A stretch of DNA of 64,000 nucleotides from Paracoccus liaowanqingii (GTDB lineage Bacteria > Pseudomonadota > Alphaproteobacteria > Rhodobacterales > Rhodobacteraceae), in NCBI RefSeq assembly GCF_004683865.2, contig NZ_CP038439.1, positions 1,280,501 to 1,344,500 of the forward strand, in the 5' to 3' direction. The notes beneath the pieces were generated by a model that searched no databases, was not told the origin of the DNA, and was given only the letters and a program-made list of their open reading frames with translations. Of the stretch, positions 8,761 through 17,882 are shown in pieces; position 1 is the stretch's first letter; each line of letters begins with the position of its first letter. The translations under genes and the position numbers were made by a program.

Positions 8761-9408
8761 CTATCCTCCGGACGACGGTCCCTGCCTTCGGCCATCACAG
8801 GTTTCCCAGCATTGCAGGGCCGCCTCGGCGACGGCCAGCAAGGCAGTCCGGTCCCCGCCGTCGCGAGCAAGGACCGACATGCCTTGCAGCACCGCGACGA
8901 CCAGGTCAGCCAGAACGCCGGGAGCAAGCCTCGGGATCGGCAAGCCCCGGTCCGTGTCCGCGGAGATGCGGCGCAGGATGATCTCGCGGACTGCCCGGCG
9001 TTCGGCGGCAATGGCGGCGCGCACCTCGGCCGCGTCCTCCGATCCCGTCGCGGCAGCACTTGCCAAGAGGCATCCCGGAGGTGTCGATGCGCCGGTGTAA
9101 AGGACCGCCGCCTTGGACAGCATCTCCTCCACGGCGTCCTTCGCCGTCGGTGCCTGCATCATCCGCTGCTCCAGCAGCGCCGGATCACCCACGTAGCGCC
9201 GCATCGCTTCCAGGAACAACCGCTGCTTGCTGCCGAAGGCTGCATACAGGCTGGGCGCCGTCACCCCCATGGCGGCTGTCAGATCCGCCACGGACGTCGT
9301 CTCGTACCCGCTGGACCAGAAGACGAGCATCGCCTTTTCCAGCACCGCCTCGCGGTCGAATGACAGTGGGCGTCCGGGTTTGCGGAAGGGGGTCTGATCC
9401 GTTTTCAT
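8761..9408 (-). CDS. TetR-family regulator
   Basis: About 215 residues. The N-terminal TetR helix-turn-helix is clear: FDREAVLEKAMLVFWSSGYETTSVADLTAAMGVTAPSLYAAFGSKQRLF, continuing in a helical ligand-binding domain of the AcrR/PsrA-like type. The ATG at 9408 is chosen because MKTDQTPFRKPGRP leads directly into the domain; there is no strong ribosome site. It is divergent from the aldo/keto reductase with only about 80 bases between the starts, so the reductase is the most likely target, with autoregulation from the same spacer. The ligand is unknown. Confidence 0.85.
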   Translation of the reverse strand: MKTDQTPFRKPGRPLSFDREAVLEKAMLVFWSSGYETTSVADLTAAMGVTAPSLYAAFGSKQRLFLEAMRRYVGDPALLEQRMMQAPTAKDAVEEMLSKAAVLYTGASTPPGCLLASAAATGSEDAAEVRAAIAAERRAVREIILRRISADTDRGLPIPRLAPGVLADLVVAVLQGMSVLARDGGDRTALLAVAEAALQCWETCDGRRQGPSSGG

Positions 9409-9490
9409 AGTGATCGATAGTAAAATCATTGACAGGACTGCGCAAGGCAGGCATCAGAAACATATCGATTGTTATGAAACCAGAGGCATC

Positions 9491-10567
9491 ATGTCACTCA
9501 CCCATTTTCGCGCGCTCGGCCGGTCCGGTCTGGTCATCAGCCCCCTGTGCCTCGGCACGATGACCTTCGGCCCCGGCGATTGGGGGGTGGACGAGGCTGG
9601 ATCACGGCAGATCTTCGATGCCTACCGTGACGCGGGCGGCAACTTCGTCGATACGGCTGACATCTATTCCGGCGGTGTCAGCGAAGAACTCGTCGGCAAG
9701 TTCATGGCCGATACCGGCTCGCGGGACGAGATCGTGCTGGCGACCAAGTTCGGCTTCAACGGGTCGCGCAGCCCTCTGGCGGCCGATCAGGACCGCGCAG
9801 GCAATCCGCATGCGGGCGGCGCCGGGTCCAAGAACATCCGCCGCGCGCTGGACGCCTCGCTGAGGCGGCTGCGGACGGACTACATCGACCTCTACTGGAT
9901 GCATATCTGGGACGGTGTGACGCCGATCGACGAGATCTTGCAGACGCTTGGCGATCTGGTGCGTGCGGGCAAGATCCGCCACTACGCCTTCTCCGACATG
10001 CCCGCCTGGGTGGCGATGAAGGCCGCGACCATCGCCGCCGAGCGCCGGGTGCCGGGACCGATCGCGATGCAGGTCGAATACTCGCTGGTCGCCCGCGACA
10101 TCGAGGCCGAGCATGTTCCGGCGGCCCGGGAGGGGGGCATGGGCATCATGCCGTGGAGCCCGCTTGCCGGTGGATTTCTGACCGGCAAATATGACCGCGA
10201 CACGCCCCGGGAAGGGGGCCGTCTGAGCGGCGCGAACCCCTTTGGCGACAGCAAGTTCACGGATCGGAACTGGGAGATCCTGGCGGTGCTGCGAACGGTG
10301 GCGCACGAGCAGGGCTGCACGCCTGCGCAGGCAGCATTGGCTTGGGTCATGGGGCGGCGGAATGTGACCTCGACCCTGATCGGCGCGCGCACGGTGTCGC
10401 AGTTGCAGGGCAACCTTGCGGCTGCCGACATCCGGCTGACCGACGACCAGCGGGACCGGCTTGACCGGATCAGCGCGCCGACGCCCGGGTTTTCGGCCAG
10501 CCTGACGGGCCCGATGATCCGCCGCATGGTCTTCGGCGGGCACGACGTGACGGGATGGGCCGATTGA
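9491..10567 (+). CDS. aldo/keto reductase
   Basis: An NADP(H)-dependent (alpha/beta)8-barrel oxidoreductase of 358 residues. The catalytic tetrad is present: Asp and Tyr in FVDTADIYSGG, Lys in VLATKFGFNG, His in YWMHIWDG. C-terminal SQLQGNLAAADIRLTDDQRDRLD is the usual cofactor-binding region. Sequence style is that of the voltage-gated K-channel-beta/YajO-like AKRs acting on small aldehydes or ketones; the real substrate is unknown. The start at 9491 has AGAGG upstream and matches the family N-terminus (FRALGRSGLVISPLCLGTMTFG). It is probably controlled by the divergent TetR regulator. Confidence 0.9.
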   Translation: MSLTHFRALGRSGLVISPLCLGTMTFGPGDWGVDEAGSRQIFDAYRDAGGNFVDTADIYSGGVSEELVGKFMADTGSRDEIVLATKFGFNGSRSPLAADQDRAGNPHAGGAGSKNIRRALDASLRRLRTDYIDLYWMHIWDGVTPIDEILQTLGDLVRAGKIRHYAFSDMPAWVAMKAATIAAERRVPGPIAMQVEYSLVARDIEAEHVPAAREGGMGIMPWSPLAGGFLTGKYDRDTPREGGRLSGANPFGDSKFTDRNWEILAVLRTVAHEQGCTPAQAALAWVMGRRNVTSTLIGARTVSQLQGNLAAADIRLTDDQRDRLDRISAPTPGFSASLTGPMIRRMVFGGHDVTGWAD

Positions 10568-10624
10568 GCGTCACACCGGTCCTGGACCAGGCGCTGCGGC
10601 ACTCCCGCAGGCCTGGCGTGGTCC

Positions 10625-11026
10625 CTATCCTGCCTTGATCAACTGCCGTGCAGGCGGATTGGCCAGGTCATAGGACAGCCGCGCGGCGCGGATACCGCCC
10701 CGGTTGTTCACCGCCCAGAGCGCAAGGTCGCGGACCACCAGCAGCAGGTTGCGGCCCATTGGGGTCAGGTCGTAGCTGACCCGGGGCGGCAGGTCATCGG
10801 TGGCGTGACGGGTCACCATTCCGTCCCGCACCAGGGCCTTTAGCGTCGCAGCCAGCATCTTGGCCGAGATCGCGTCGATCAGACGCTTCAGTTCGTTGAA
10901 ATGCATCGGCTTGTCGGCCAGCGCCACGATGACGAGGACAGTCCACTTGTCGCCGACACGCGACAGGATATCCCCGACCTCGGCACAGTCGCCTTCGACC
11001 ATCAGGGCGACATAGCTCGGTTTCAA
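10625..11026 (-). CDS. HxlR-family winged-helix regulator
   Basis: A 133-residue HxlR/MarR-like transcription factor: CAEVGDILSRVGDKWTVLVIVALADKPMHFNELKR is the characteristic cysteine-containing N-terminus, followed by ISAKMLAATLKALVRDGMVTR (recognition helix) and the wing PPRVSYDLTPMG. The only good ribosome site (AAGGAG, 7 bases) points to a TTG start at 11026; longer starts would overlap the divergent gene's upstream region. The conserved Cys suggests redox or electrophile sensing, as known for relatives such as HypR/QorR. It is divergent from the membrane-protein gene at 11106, its likely target. Confidence 0.87.
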   Translation of the reverse strand: MKPSYVALMVEGDCAEVGDILSRVGDKWTVLVIVALADKPMHFNELKRLIDAISAKMLAATLKALVRDGMVTRHATDDLPPRVSYDLTPMGRNLLLVVRDLALWAVNNRGGIRAARLSYDLANPPARQLIKAG

Positions 11027-11105
11027 AAAGGTAACTCCTTGCAGGATGGCATGATTCGCGGCCCATGTGGTCACCAACGGTAACCGCTCGACGAGCGATG
11101 AAACC

Positions 11106-11542
11106 ATGCCTCTTGCAAGCAGTCTTCTGTTTTCCTTCGTCGCCATCGCGACCGCCCTGGGCGCGTATCTGGCCGACTACAGCGATACGCATCTGTTGAA
11201 CCCGGCCTGGTCCGGTCATGCCAAGTATCATGCCGCGCACACGATGGCGCTTTCGGCCCTGCTGGGCGGGCTGACGCTGTTCTTTTCGTGGCGACCGGGC
11301 GGCGATGCGCTGACCAACCTGCTGGCCGCGGCCGGATTTGCCGGTGTCTACTGGGCCACCCAGGCCGGTGCGATCCATTACCCGAACACCCTGTATTTCG
11401 ACCCCGAATTCGATCTGCCGAAGAACTCATCCTCGGCCTGCCCGCGCAGGCGATGTTCCAGATCGTGTTCCTGTCCCCGACCTGCATCGGCGTCATCCTG
11501 GGTCTGCGGACGATCCTGGCGACCGGTGTCAGGACGGCCTAG
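11106..11542 (+). pseudogene. small membrane protein gene with a frameshift
   Basis: The first frame reads MPLASSLLFSFVAIATALGAY and continues through three hydrophobic segments to YPNTLYFDPEFDL near 11420. The rest of the protein (EELILGLPAQAMFQIVFLSP to ILATGVRTA, stop 11542) is in another frame, a one-base loss relative to an intact gene near 11415-11425. Joined, it is a protein of about 145 residues with four membrane helices, of an uncharacterised family. It could be a true mutation or a sequencing error. It is divergent from the HxlR gene and overlaps the end of the epoxide hydrolase by 4 bases. Confidence 0.7.
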
Positions 11543-12693
11543 ACGCGGCGCAGGGGCCGGAAGAACGCCCGAATGTCGTCCACCAGCAGATCCGGCTGTT
11601 CCACCGCCGCAAAGTGACCGCCGCGCGGCATCGGGGTCCAGCGCTGCACGTCGAACACCCGCTCGACCCAGGACCGGGGCGGGGTCGGCAACTCGTGCGG
11701 AAACAGCGCCACGCCGAGCGGCGGGGTGATCCGCTCGCCGGGCGCGAATGTCAGGGGGTGCGCCCGGTTCTGCCGATACAGGTCGAGCGACGCGTTTATG
11801 TTGCCGCTGAACCAGTAGATCGCGATGTTGCGGATCAGATCGTCCATCGGGATCGCCGTCTCGACATCGCCGTCGCAATCGCTCCACCCGTGAAACTTCT
11901 CGGCCATCCAGGCCGCGAGGGCGACCGGAGAGTCGCTGAGGCCGAAGGCCAGCGTCTGGGGCTTGGTGGACTGCAGGGCCGCATAGGCGCCTTCCTGTGC
12001 CGACCATGCCGCGGCCCGGTCGAGAAATCCCTGCTCTTCTGCCGTGAGCTTCTGGTTGTCCTCCAACAGGGGCCGAAAGCTGCCGGGGATATAGTTCAGG
12101 TGGATGCCGATGACCGTCTTCGGGTAAAGCTGCGCCAGCCACGTGCTGACACCGGCCCCGATATCACCGCCCTGCGCCGCGAACCGATCATAGCCAAGTT
12201 CCGCCATCAACGCGCGCCACAATTTGGCGATGGCCTGCGTGTTCATCCCTTCGGCCAGCGGGGCGGATGAGAAGCCATAGCCCGGCAGCGAGGGCACGAC
12301 CACGTCGAACGCATCCGCCGGATCGCCCCCATGTGCGGCCGGATCGGTCAGCAGCGGAATGACCTGTTCCATCTCCATGAACGACCCCGGCCAACCATGG
12401 GTCAGGATCAGGGGAAGGGGATCAGGGCCCACCCCTTTCCGATGGACGAAGTGGATGTCCACACCTTCCAACCGTGCCATGAACTGCGGCAGCCGGTTCA
12501 TCCCAACTTCGGCCTGCCGCCAGTCGAACCCCGTTCGCCAGCGATCAACCAGCCGCTGCAGGAAGGCCACGCTGGTGCCGGAGGCCCAACTTTGATCGTC
12601 CTGCGCCGCAGACCAGCGCACCCGGTCCAGCCGCATGTGAAGATCGGCGATCGCGGCATCGGGCACGGCGATCTGGAAAGGCGTGATGACCAT
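11539..12693 (-). CDS. epoxide hydrolase (alpha/beta-hydrolase, EH-N type)
   Basis: A 384-residue protein with the epoxide-hydrolase N-terminal lid domain (PFQIAVPDAAIADLHMRLDRVRW) followed by the alpha/beta-hydrolase fold. Visible are the oxyanion motif LTHGWPGSFMEM, the nucleophile Asp in AAQGGDIGAGV, the lid tyrosine region NYIPG, and the catalytic His in PRGGHFAAVEQPD. It opens epoxides to diols via an alkyl-enzyme ester; the natural substrate is unknown. The ATG at 12693 has AAGGA 8 bases upstream; the long upstream extension of the frame has no domain. It is convergent with the frameshifted membrane gene. Confidence 0.92.
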   Translation of the reverse strand: MVITPFQIAVPDAAIADLHMRLDRVRWSAAQDDQSWASGTSVAFLQRLVDRWRTGFDWRQAEVGMNRLPQFMARLEGVDIHFVHRKGVGPDPLPLILTHGWPGSFMEMEQVIPLLTDPAAHGGDPADAFDVVVPSLPGYGFSSAPLAEGMNTQAIAKLWRALMAELGYDRFAAQGGDIGAGVSTWLAQLYPKTVIGIHLNYIPGSFRPLLEDNQKLTAEEQGFLDRAAAWSAQEGAYAALQSTKPQTLAFGLSDSPVALAAWMAEKFHGWSDCDGDVETAIPMDDLIRNIAIYWFSGNINASLDLYRQNRAHPLTFAPGERITPPLGVALFPHELPTPPRSWVERVFDVQRWTPMPRGGHFAAVEQPDLLVDDIRAFFRPLRRV

Positions 12694-13034
12694 AGGACTG
12701 TTCCTTGTGCCGATGGCCTTGCGCCAGCGCTTCTGGCCACCTCTATAGGCGGCGGACCCAACCGCATCTTGCGGCAGGAACGACCCTGTCTGCCATGTCA
12801 AATCTCGATCGTGCGTCGGACGCGACCCGCAATGAGCAGGAAAAGGCCCGAAGTGGAGGAGGCCTCTCTGTGAGGTATAAAGCAAATGCGGCATTTCTTC
12901 CGTGGTGCCCTTTGCTATGGGCGAAAAAGACCGACCGGCCGGACCAGAATAGCGGCAGCATCACCGCCATGACAGGAGCAGTTCACGCTCCTTAGAGGGC
13001 ATTTCACCCGTCCTCGGGATCCAGCACACGCGGT

Positions 13035-13499
13035 TTGTACCTGCCAATCAACCATCGCGCCTGCCGAGCAGTTCGCACGCCGCAAAGTCTATGCCGGTTC
13101 GCCGCCTATCGAAGCTGGAGCGTCGGCAACCCCGACCTGCTGGGATGGGTGGCGATCGATCCGGCCCATGCCAAGCACGCGGCGGTCCAGTGGCTGCATG
13201 CGCAGGGCCATGACATCAGCGTGCTGGCGAACTCGATCGCCACGGTTCACGACCTGGTCAGGGCCGGAGCGGGGATCGGCGTCATGCCCTGCATGATCGG
13301 GGATTGCGATCCATCGCTGGCACGCGTCGGCCCGGTCATCGACGAGTTGACCGAGCAGCAGTATCTGGTGATGCATGATGACGACCGCCACAGGCCCCCC
13401 ATCCGCCGGCTGATCGAGCGATTGACGAAGATCTATCAGGACAACGGGCCCTTGCTGGCCGGAGAAAGGCCCATGCGGGGAGATGCCGCGTCGTCATGA
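13035..13499 (+). pseudogene. LysR-family regulator remnant (ligand domain only)
   Basis: Only the C-terminal half of a LysR substrate-binding domain is recognisable: NPDLLGWVAIDPAHAKHAAVQW, then SIATVHDLVRAGAGIGVMPCMIGD and a helical end PPIRRLIERLTKIYQ. The N-terminal helix-turn-helix expected in the first 60 residues of an about 300-residue protein is absent, and upstream sequence back to the epoxide hydrolase shows none. The first 30 residues of the frame look random. It is interpreted as a decayed regulator that probably once controlled the neighbouring gene. Confidence 0.7.
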
Positions 13500-13873
13500 T
13501 CGCCGGTCCCAGAAGCGCCGGCCCCGGACCGTCGTGCCGGGGCTTCGTCACAGTCATTGCTGGATGCGCTTCACGCACCCGCCGATCCCGTTCCGGATTG
13601 CCGGCGCTTTCGGCATCAGGTCTGGAAACCAGCTGCCGGGCGCGTCGCACGGCCTGTCGGCAGCGGCGGAATCCGTCACCAGCGGATAAGCTCAGGGGGC
13701 GAGTGCCACGGTCAACTGAGCGGCTCCACCCCGTCTGGCGTGTGCCTGGAAATAGGTATCTGGCGACTGACCCGGGGGCCTTTCACCGAACCAAAACGGA
13801 ATCCTGCCACATGCAACCAGGTCGCGCCCGTGCCCGTCCCTGCCTGTCATCGGCAAGGACGGGTTCGCCGGCT
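13500..13873. other. intergenic region, no gene seen
   Basis: About 370 bases between the LysR remnant and rpiB. Open frames here have no ribosome site, no known domain and are antisense or out of frame to nothing known. It may contain the terminator of the leftward TRAP-rpiB operon, but no convincing hairpin with a T-run was found. Confidence 0.4.
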
Positions 13874-14320
13874 TCAGCGGTCGGCGTCCATCCTGTGCAA
13901 CTTCTCGACCCGGCGGCGGAAGTCCTCGTCGGTCGAGAACTCCGCCTTCAGGTAGGAGTCGATCAGGTCCAGCGCCAGCCAGGGTCCGACGATCTGGGCG
14001 CCGATGCACATGACGTTGACGTCGTCATGCTCGACGCATTGATGGGCCGAATGGATGTCGTGGCAGACTGCCGCGCGGATCCCTCTGACCTTGTTGGCGG
14101 CGATGGACGCCCCCACGCCGGTGCCGCAGACCAGCAGGCCGCGCTCGGCCCGGCCTTCGGCGACGGCACCGGTGACCAGCTGGGCGATGTCGGGAAAATC
14201 GACCGGTCGGTCATCGTGCGAGCCGACATCCTCGACCTCGTGGCCCAGCTTGCGGATATGCTCCACGACCGTGGCCTTGAGCGGAAAGCCCGCGTGATCG
14301 GATCCGATGACAATGCGCAT
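13874..14320 (-). CDS. rpiB: RpiB/LacAB-family sugar-phosphate isomerase
   Basis: A 148-residue protein matching RpiB: IGSDHAGFPLK at the N-terminus (phosphate-binding His/Asp), EDVGSHDDRPVDFPD, GLLVCGTGVGASIAANKVRGIRAA with the catalytic Cys and Gly-rich loop, and NVMCIGAQIVG. RpiB enzymes interconvert aldose and ketose phosphates (ribose-5-P/ribulose-5-P, and for relatives tetrulose or allose phosphates). It is the last gene of a GntR-TRAP operon, so the actual substrate may be a phosphorylated product of the imported compound and not necessarily ribose-5-P. Start at 14320 with AAAGG upstream. Confidence 0.9.
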   Translation of the reverse strand: MRIVIGSDHAGFPLKATVVEHIRKLGHEVEDVGSHDDRPVDFPDIAQLVTGAVAEGRAERGLLVCGTGVGASIAANKVRGIRAAVCHDIHSAHQCVEHDDVNVMCIGAQIVGPWLALDLIDSYLKAEFSTDEDFRRRVEKLHRMDADR

Positions 14321-14340
14321 GTCTTTACCTTTCAGATGTT

Positions 14341-15615
14341 TCAACGAAGAAGACCGGGCAGCCACAGCACCAGGTCGGCAGAGAAGGTGATGATCGCCAG
14401 CGTCACCAGCAGCGGCACATAGAAGGGCAGCAAGGCCCTCAGCAGCTGGCGCAGGGTGATCTTGGCGATGTCGCAGACCAGGAACAGCGACAGGCCCATC
14501 GGCGGGGTCAGCAGGCCCAGCATCAGGTTGAAGATCACGATGATCCCCAGATGCACGGGATCGACCCCGGCTAGGACCAGCGGCGGCGCGATGACCGGCA
14601 CGACCAGCAGCGTGGCGGTGGTGCTGTCCAGGAACATGCCCGCGATGAAGAAGATCAGGTTGGCGATGATCAGCAGCGTGACGGGGCTGTCGGCGAACTG
14701 CAGGATCCAGCGGGCGAAGTCCTGCGGGATCTGCTCGACCGCCAGGATCCACCCGAACAGCGAGGCGACGGCAACGATGATCAGGATCGCGCTGGTGCTG
14801 CGGACGGTCATCAGCATGGCGTTCCACAGATGCGGAAACGTCAGTTCGCGATAGAAGAGGCTGCTGATCAGCAGGACATAGGCCACGGTGACGGCTGCGG
14901 CCTCGGTCGGGGTGAACAGGCCCAGAAGCATGCCCGCGATCATCAGCACGGGCGCGAACAGCGCCGGCAGGGCGGGCAGAAGGTCCGCCCCGATCTCGCG
15001 CAGGGTGGGGGCCCGGTCGGCCCGGGGCATCTTGTGGACGTTGGCCAGGACCGCGGCGGTGATCATCAGAAGCACGATGCAGATCAGGGCGGGCACGATC
15101 CCCGCCAGAAGCAGCTGCACGATCGAGACGCTGGTGACCGAGCCATAGACGATCAGCGGGATGCTGGGCGGAAAGATCGGCCCCACCACGGCCGAGGCCG
15201 CCGTGACGGCCCCGGCAAAGGGGGCCGAGAAGCCGCGCTTGCGCATCGCCTCGATCTCGATCCGGCCCAGACCGCCGACATCGGCCAGCGCCGCGCCGGA
15301 CATCCCCGAGAAGATCAGGCTGGAAAAGATGTTGACCTGCGCCAGCCCGCCCGGCAGCCGACCGACCAGCGTGTCGGCAAAGCGGAAGATGCGGTCGGTG
15401 ACGCCCGCCAGGTTCATCAGGTTGCCCACGAAGATGAAGATCGGCACGGCCACCAGGGGGAAGCTGTCCAGCGCATAGGTCACGCGCTGCGTCAGAAGGC
15501 CAAGCGGCAGCCCCTCGACCAGGACATAGCCGATGGCCGGAATGAGGATCGCATAGACGACCGGAAAGCCGAAGACGAACAGCACCAGGAACAGCGCGAT
15601 CAGGGCAAGTCCCAT
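14341..15615 (-). CDS. TRAP transporter large permease (DctM family)
   Basis: A 424-residue integral membrane protein with about 12 hydrophobic segments. DctM signatures are visible: FPLVAVPIFIFVGNLMN, SSLIFSGMSGAALADVGGLG, VVGPIFPPSIPLIVYG and GLLTPPMGLSLFLVCDIA. It is the Na+-driven translocation channel, working with the DctQ subunit (start codon overlaps the dctQ stop) and the DctP receptor. It lies 20 bases upstream of rpiB in the same operon. The length is typical. Confidence 0.93.
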   Translation of the reverse strand: MGLALIALFLVLFVFGFPVVYAILIPAIGYVLVEGLPLGLLTQRVTYALDSFPLVAVPIFIFVGNLMNLAGVTDRIFRFADTLVGRLPGGLAQVNIFSSLIFSGMSGAALADVGGLGRIEIEAMRKRGFSAPFAGAVTAASAVVGPIFPPSIPLIVYGSVTSVSIVQLLLAGIVPALICIVLLMITAAVLANVHKMPRADRAPTLREIGADLLPALPALFAPVLMIAGMLLGLFTPTEAAAVTVAYVLLISSLFYRELTFPHLWNAMLMTVRSTSAILIIVAVASLFGWILAVEQIPQDFARWILQFADSPVTLLIIANLIFFIAGMFLDSTTATLLVVPVIAPPLVLAGVDPVHLGIIVIFNLMLGLLTPPMGLSLFLVCDIAKITLRQLLRALLPFYVPLLVTLAIITFSADLVLWLPGLLR

Positions 15616-16073
15616 CAGAGCGCCACCGAGCCGTGGCCGGTGTCGCGTCGGCGCAGCTGAACCAGATGGACCAGAAATGCACCCGCGAACCCGAACGTCG
15701 TGGCACCCATGAAGATCCAGAACGGGATCTTCAGCGTCGGCGTGGCGCCGCGCATGTTGCCCATGATGTTCTGGAACGCGACCCAGCCCAGAAAGCCGCA
15801 GGTGGCGAGCCCCGCGGCCAGGATCACGAAGCGCAGCGCCCGTCCCGCGCGTGCGGGCAGCGCGTCCAGCAGTTCGGACATGACGATGTTCTCGTGGCTG
15901 GCGGCGACCAGCGGATAGGCGATGAAGACGGTGCAGATCAGCAGGAAGCGGGTCAGCTCCTCGGCGCCCACGATGGCCGAGCCCAGGACCTCGCGGGCGA
16001 TGATCTGGATGAACGGCACCGCGACCAGCGCGGCCAGCAGCAGCACCGAGACGATTTCCAGTGGTTTGCGCAT
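15615..16073 (-). CDS. TRAP transporter small permease (DctQ family)
   Basis: A 152-residue protein with four membrane helices, the DctQ topology. It includes the conserved EELTRFLLICTVFIAYPLVAASHENIVMSELLDALP region (residues about 38-73), where the Glu-Glu and the His are family hallmarks. It stabilises the DctM channel. It sits between dctP and dctM and its stop codon shares one base with the dctM start, so translation is coupled. Confidence 0.9.
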   Translation of the reverse strand: MRKPLEIVSVLLLAALVAVPFIQIIAREVLGSAIVGAEELTRFLLICTVFIAYPLVAASHENIVMSELLDALPARAGRALRFVILAAGLATCGFLGWVAFQNIMGNMRGATPTLKIPFWIFMGATTFGFAGAFLVHLVQLRRRDTGHGSVAL

Positions 16074-16122
16074 CGTGGTTCCCCTTGGGTGGCGGTCGAC
16101 CCGCGGGCCGACCGGCTGTCCT

Positions 16123-17109
16123 TCACTCGATGGCCATGATCTGTTCGATGAAGGGCTGATAGCTGGGGAAATCGCCGTTGATCTGCGCCAGCACGCGCTC
16201 GCGGAAGGCGTCGATGTCCAGCCCGTCTTCCTCGGTGATGACGGTCATGCCCCTGTCGGTCAGCTCGGCCACCAGTTCGGCCTCGGACTCCTGCGCCCAG
16301 ACCAGCGACTCTTCGGCCTTGGCGTCCAGCACCTCGGTGATCTGCGCCTGCGTCTCCTCGGACAGATCCTGCCAGACGCTCTCGTTGATGAAGACGGCCA
16401 GCACGGATTGCATGTGCCCGGTCATCGCGACATGGCTCTGCACCTCGTGCAGGCTGTTCGAGGTGATCATCGTCAGCGGGTTTTCCTGGCCCACGACCAG
16501 GCCGGTCATCAGCGCGGTCGGCAGCTCGGCCACCTCGACCGGGGTGGGGGTGGCGCCAAAGCCCGTCACCATCGACACCCACAGGTCCAGCGGCACGGCA
16601 CGGAACGGCTTGCCGGCCAGATCGTCGGGCGACTTCACCTCGAAGTTGGACGAGATGTGGCGCGCGCCGCGATAGATGCGCCCGATGATCCGCACGCCAC
16701 CCTGTTCGACCAGCTGCTCGTTGATCTGCTGCAGAGCAGGCGAGGTCGCCGGATCCGTCGCGGCCAGCGCATGCGCCCCGTCGCGATAGATGAAGGGCGC
16801 GTTGAACACCGACACGTCCGGAACCATCTGCGCCAGCGAGGCGAAGTCGTGATGCCCCATCTGGATCGAGCCCATCTGCACGCCGCCCACCATCTCGGAC
16901 ACGCCGCCCAGCTGGCTGGCGGGGAAGACCTGCACGGTCACGGCACCGTCGGTCGCCGCGGCGATCTCGGCGGCGGCCTCCTCGGCATAGCGGGTCTGGA
17001 TGTCCCCCTCGGCGCCCACATGGGCATAGCGCAGGTCCTGCGCGATGGCGGGCATGGCGGTCAGCGCGATGGTTGCGGCGGCCAGCAGCCGTCCGGTCTT
17101 GATGAACAT
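16123..17109 (-). CDS. TRAP transporter periplasmic substrate-binding protein (DctP family)
   Basis: A 328-residue receptor. A Sec signal peptide (TGRLLAAATIALTAMPAIA, cleavage before QDLRYAH) is followed by the DctP fold. The conserved arginine that binds a substrate carboxylate is expected in GKPFRAVP, and the signature NPLTMI/GLVVGQEN region follows. The likely ligand is a small sugar acid or other carboxylate, which fits the RpiB and GntR neighbours, but it cannot be read from sequence. Start at 17109 with GGGAGGGG upstream. It is the first transport gene after the regulator. Confidence 0.92.
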   Translation of the reverse strand: MFIKTGRLLAAATIALTAMPAIAQDLRYAHVGAEGDIQTRYAEEAAAEIAAATDGAVTVQVFPASQLGGVSEMVGGVQMGSIQMGHHDFASLAQMVPDVSVFNAPFIYRDGAHALAATDPATSPALQQINEQLVEQGGVRIIGRIYRGARHISSNFEVKSPDDLAGKPFRAVPLDLWVSMVTGFGATPTPVEVAELPTALMTGLVVGQENPLTMITSNSLHEVQSHVAMTGHMQSVLAVFINESVWQDLSEETQAQITEVLDAKAEESLVWAQESEAELVAELTDRGMTVITEEDGLDIDAFRERVLAQINGDFPSYQPFIEQIMAIE

Positions 17110-17132
17110 GGTTGTCCCCTCCCTGGGATGGT

Positions 17133-17882
17133 TCAGTTGGTCAGTGTCGCGGCGGTGCCCCTGTAGGTCTCGATGAGGCTGCGCCGCCGCAGTTCGTCGC
17201 CGATGGCGAAATGCTCGCGCAGGCGCCGGTCGGCCTGATCGGGGTCCCTGGCCACGATCGACAGGAACACCTCGCGATGGGCATCGACCAGGATCCGGAC
17301 GATCTCCGGGTTCCGGTAGGTCGTGACCCGGCGCTGGACATGGCTGCGCTGCAGCAGCTCGGCCATCGCGCCATACAGGGTCGTCAGCGCCCGGCTGTGG
17401 CTGGCGGCGACGATCGACTGGTGGAACATGAAGTCCGCCCGCCCTCCGGCCTCGGGGTCCTTGAGCGTGTCGATCAGCGTGCCCAGCCATTGCCCGATCC
17501 GGCCCAGGTCGGAATCGTTGGCCCGTTCGCAGGCCAGCCGGATCGCTTGGCATTCGATCGCCATGCGGGCCTGCATGACGTCTTCCAGGATGTCCTGTTC
17601 CTGCGACAGGCAGAAGGTGAAGAAATCCGACAGGACACGGATGTCTGCCTTGGCGATATAGGTCCCGCTGCCCTGCCGGACATTGAGAAAGCCCAGCATC
17701 ACCAGCGACTTCATGACCTCGCGCAGCAGCGGCCGCCCGACGTCGAGATGCAGGGCCAGCTCGCGTTCCGGCATCACCCGGTCGCCGACCTTCAGGTCAC
17801 CCTTCAGGATGCGCTCCTTGAAATAGGACACGACCCGGTCCGACCCGGTCTGCCGCATCTCGCTTTCAAGGATTTCAACCAT
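17133..17882 (-). CDS. GntR-family regulator, FadR subfamily (FCD domain)
   Basis: A 249-residue regulator. The N-terminal winged helix is clear (VVSYFKERILKGDLKVGDRVMPERELALHLDVGRPLLREVMKSLVMLGFLNVRQGSGTYIA, residues about 17-76), followed by an all-helical FCD ligand domain with candidate metal-binding His and Asp/Glu in RADFMFHQSIVAASHS and LVDAHREVFLSI. Such proteins usually repress sugar-acid or carboxylate uptake operons and respond to the substrate. It is the first gene of the leftward operon with the TRAP genes and rpiB. A FadR-type palindrome lies 178 bases upstream of its start. Confidence 0.9.
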   Translation of the reverse strand: MVEILESEMRQTGSDRVVSYFKERILKGDLKVGDRVMPERELALHLDVGRPLLREVMKSLVMLGFLNVRQGSGTYIAKADIRVLSDFFTFCLSQEQDILEDVMQARMAIECQAIRLACERANDSDLGRIGQWLGTLIDTLKDPEAGGRADFMFHQSIVAASHSRALTTLYGAMAELLQRSHVQRRVTTYRNPEIVRILVDAHREVFLSIVARDPDQADRRLREHFAIGDELRRRSLIETYRGTAATLTN

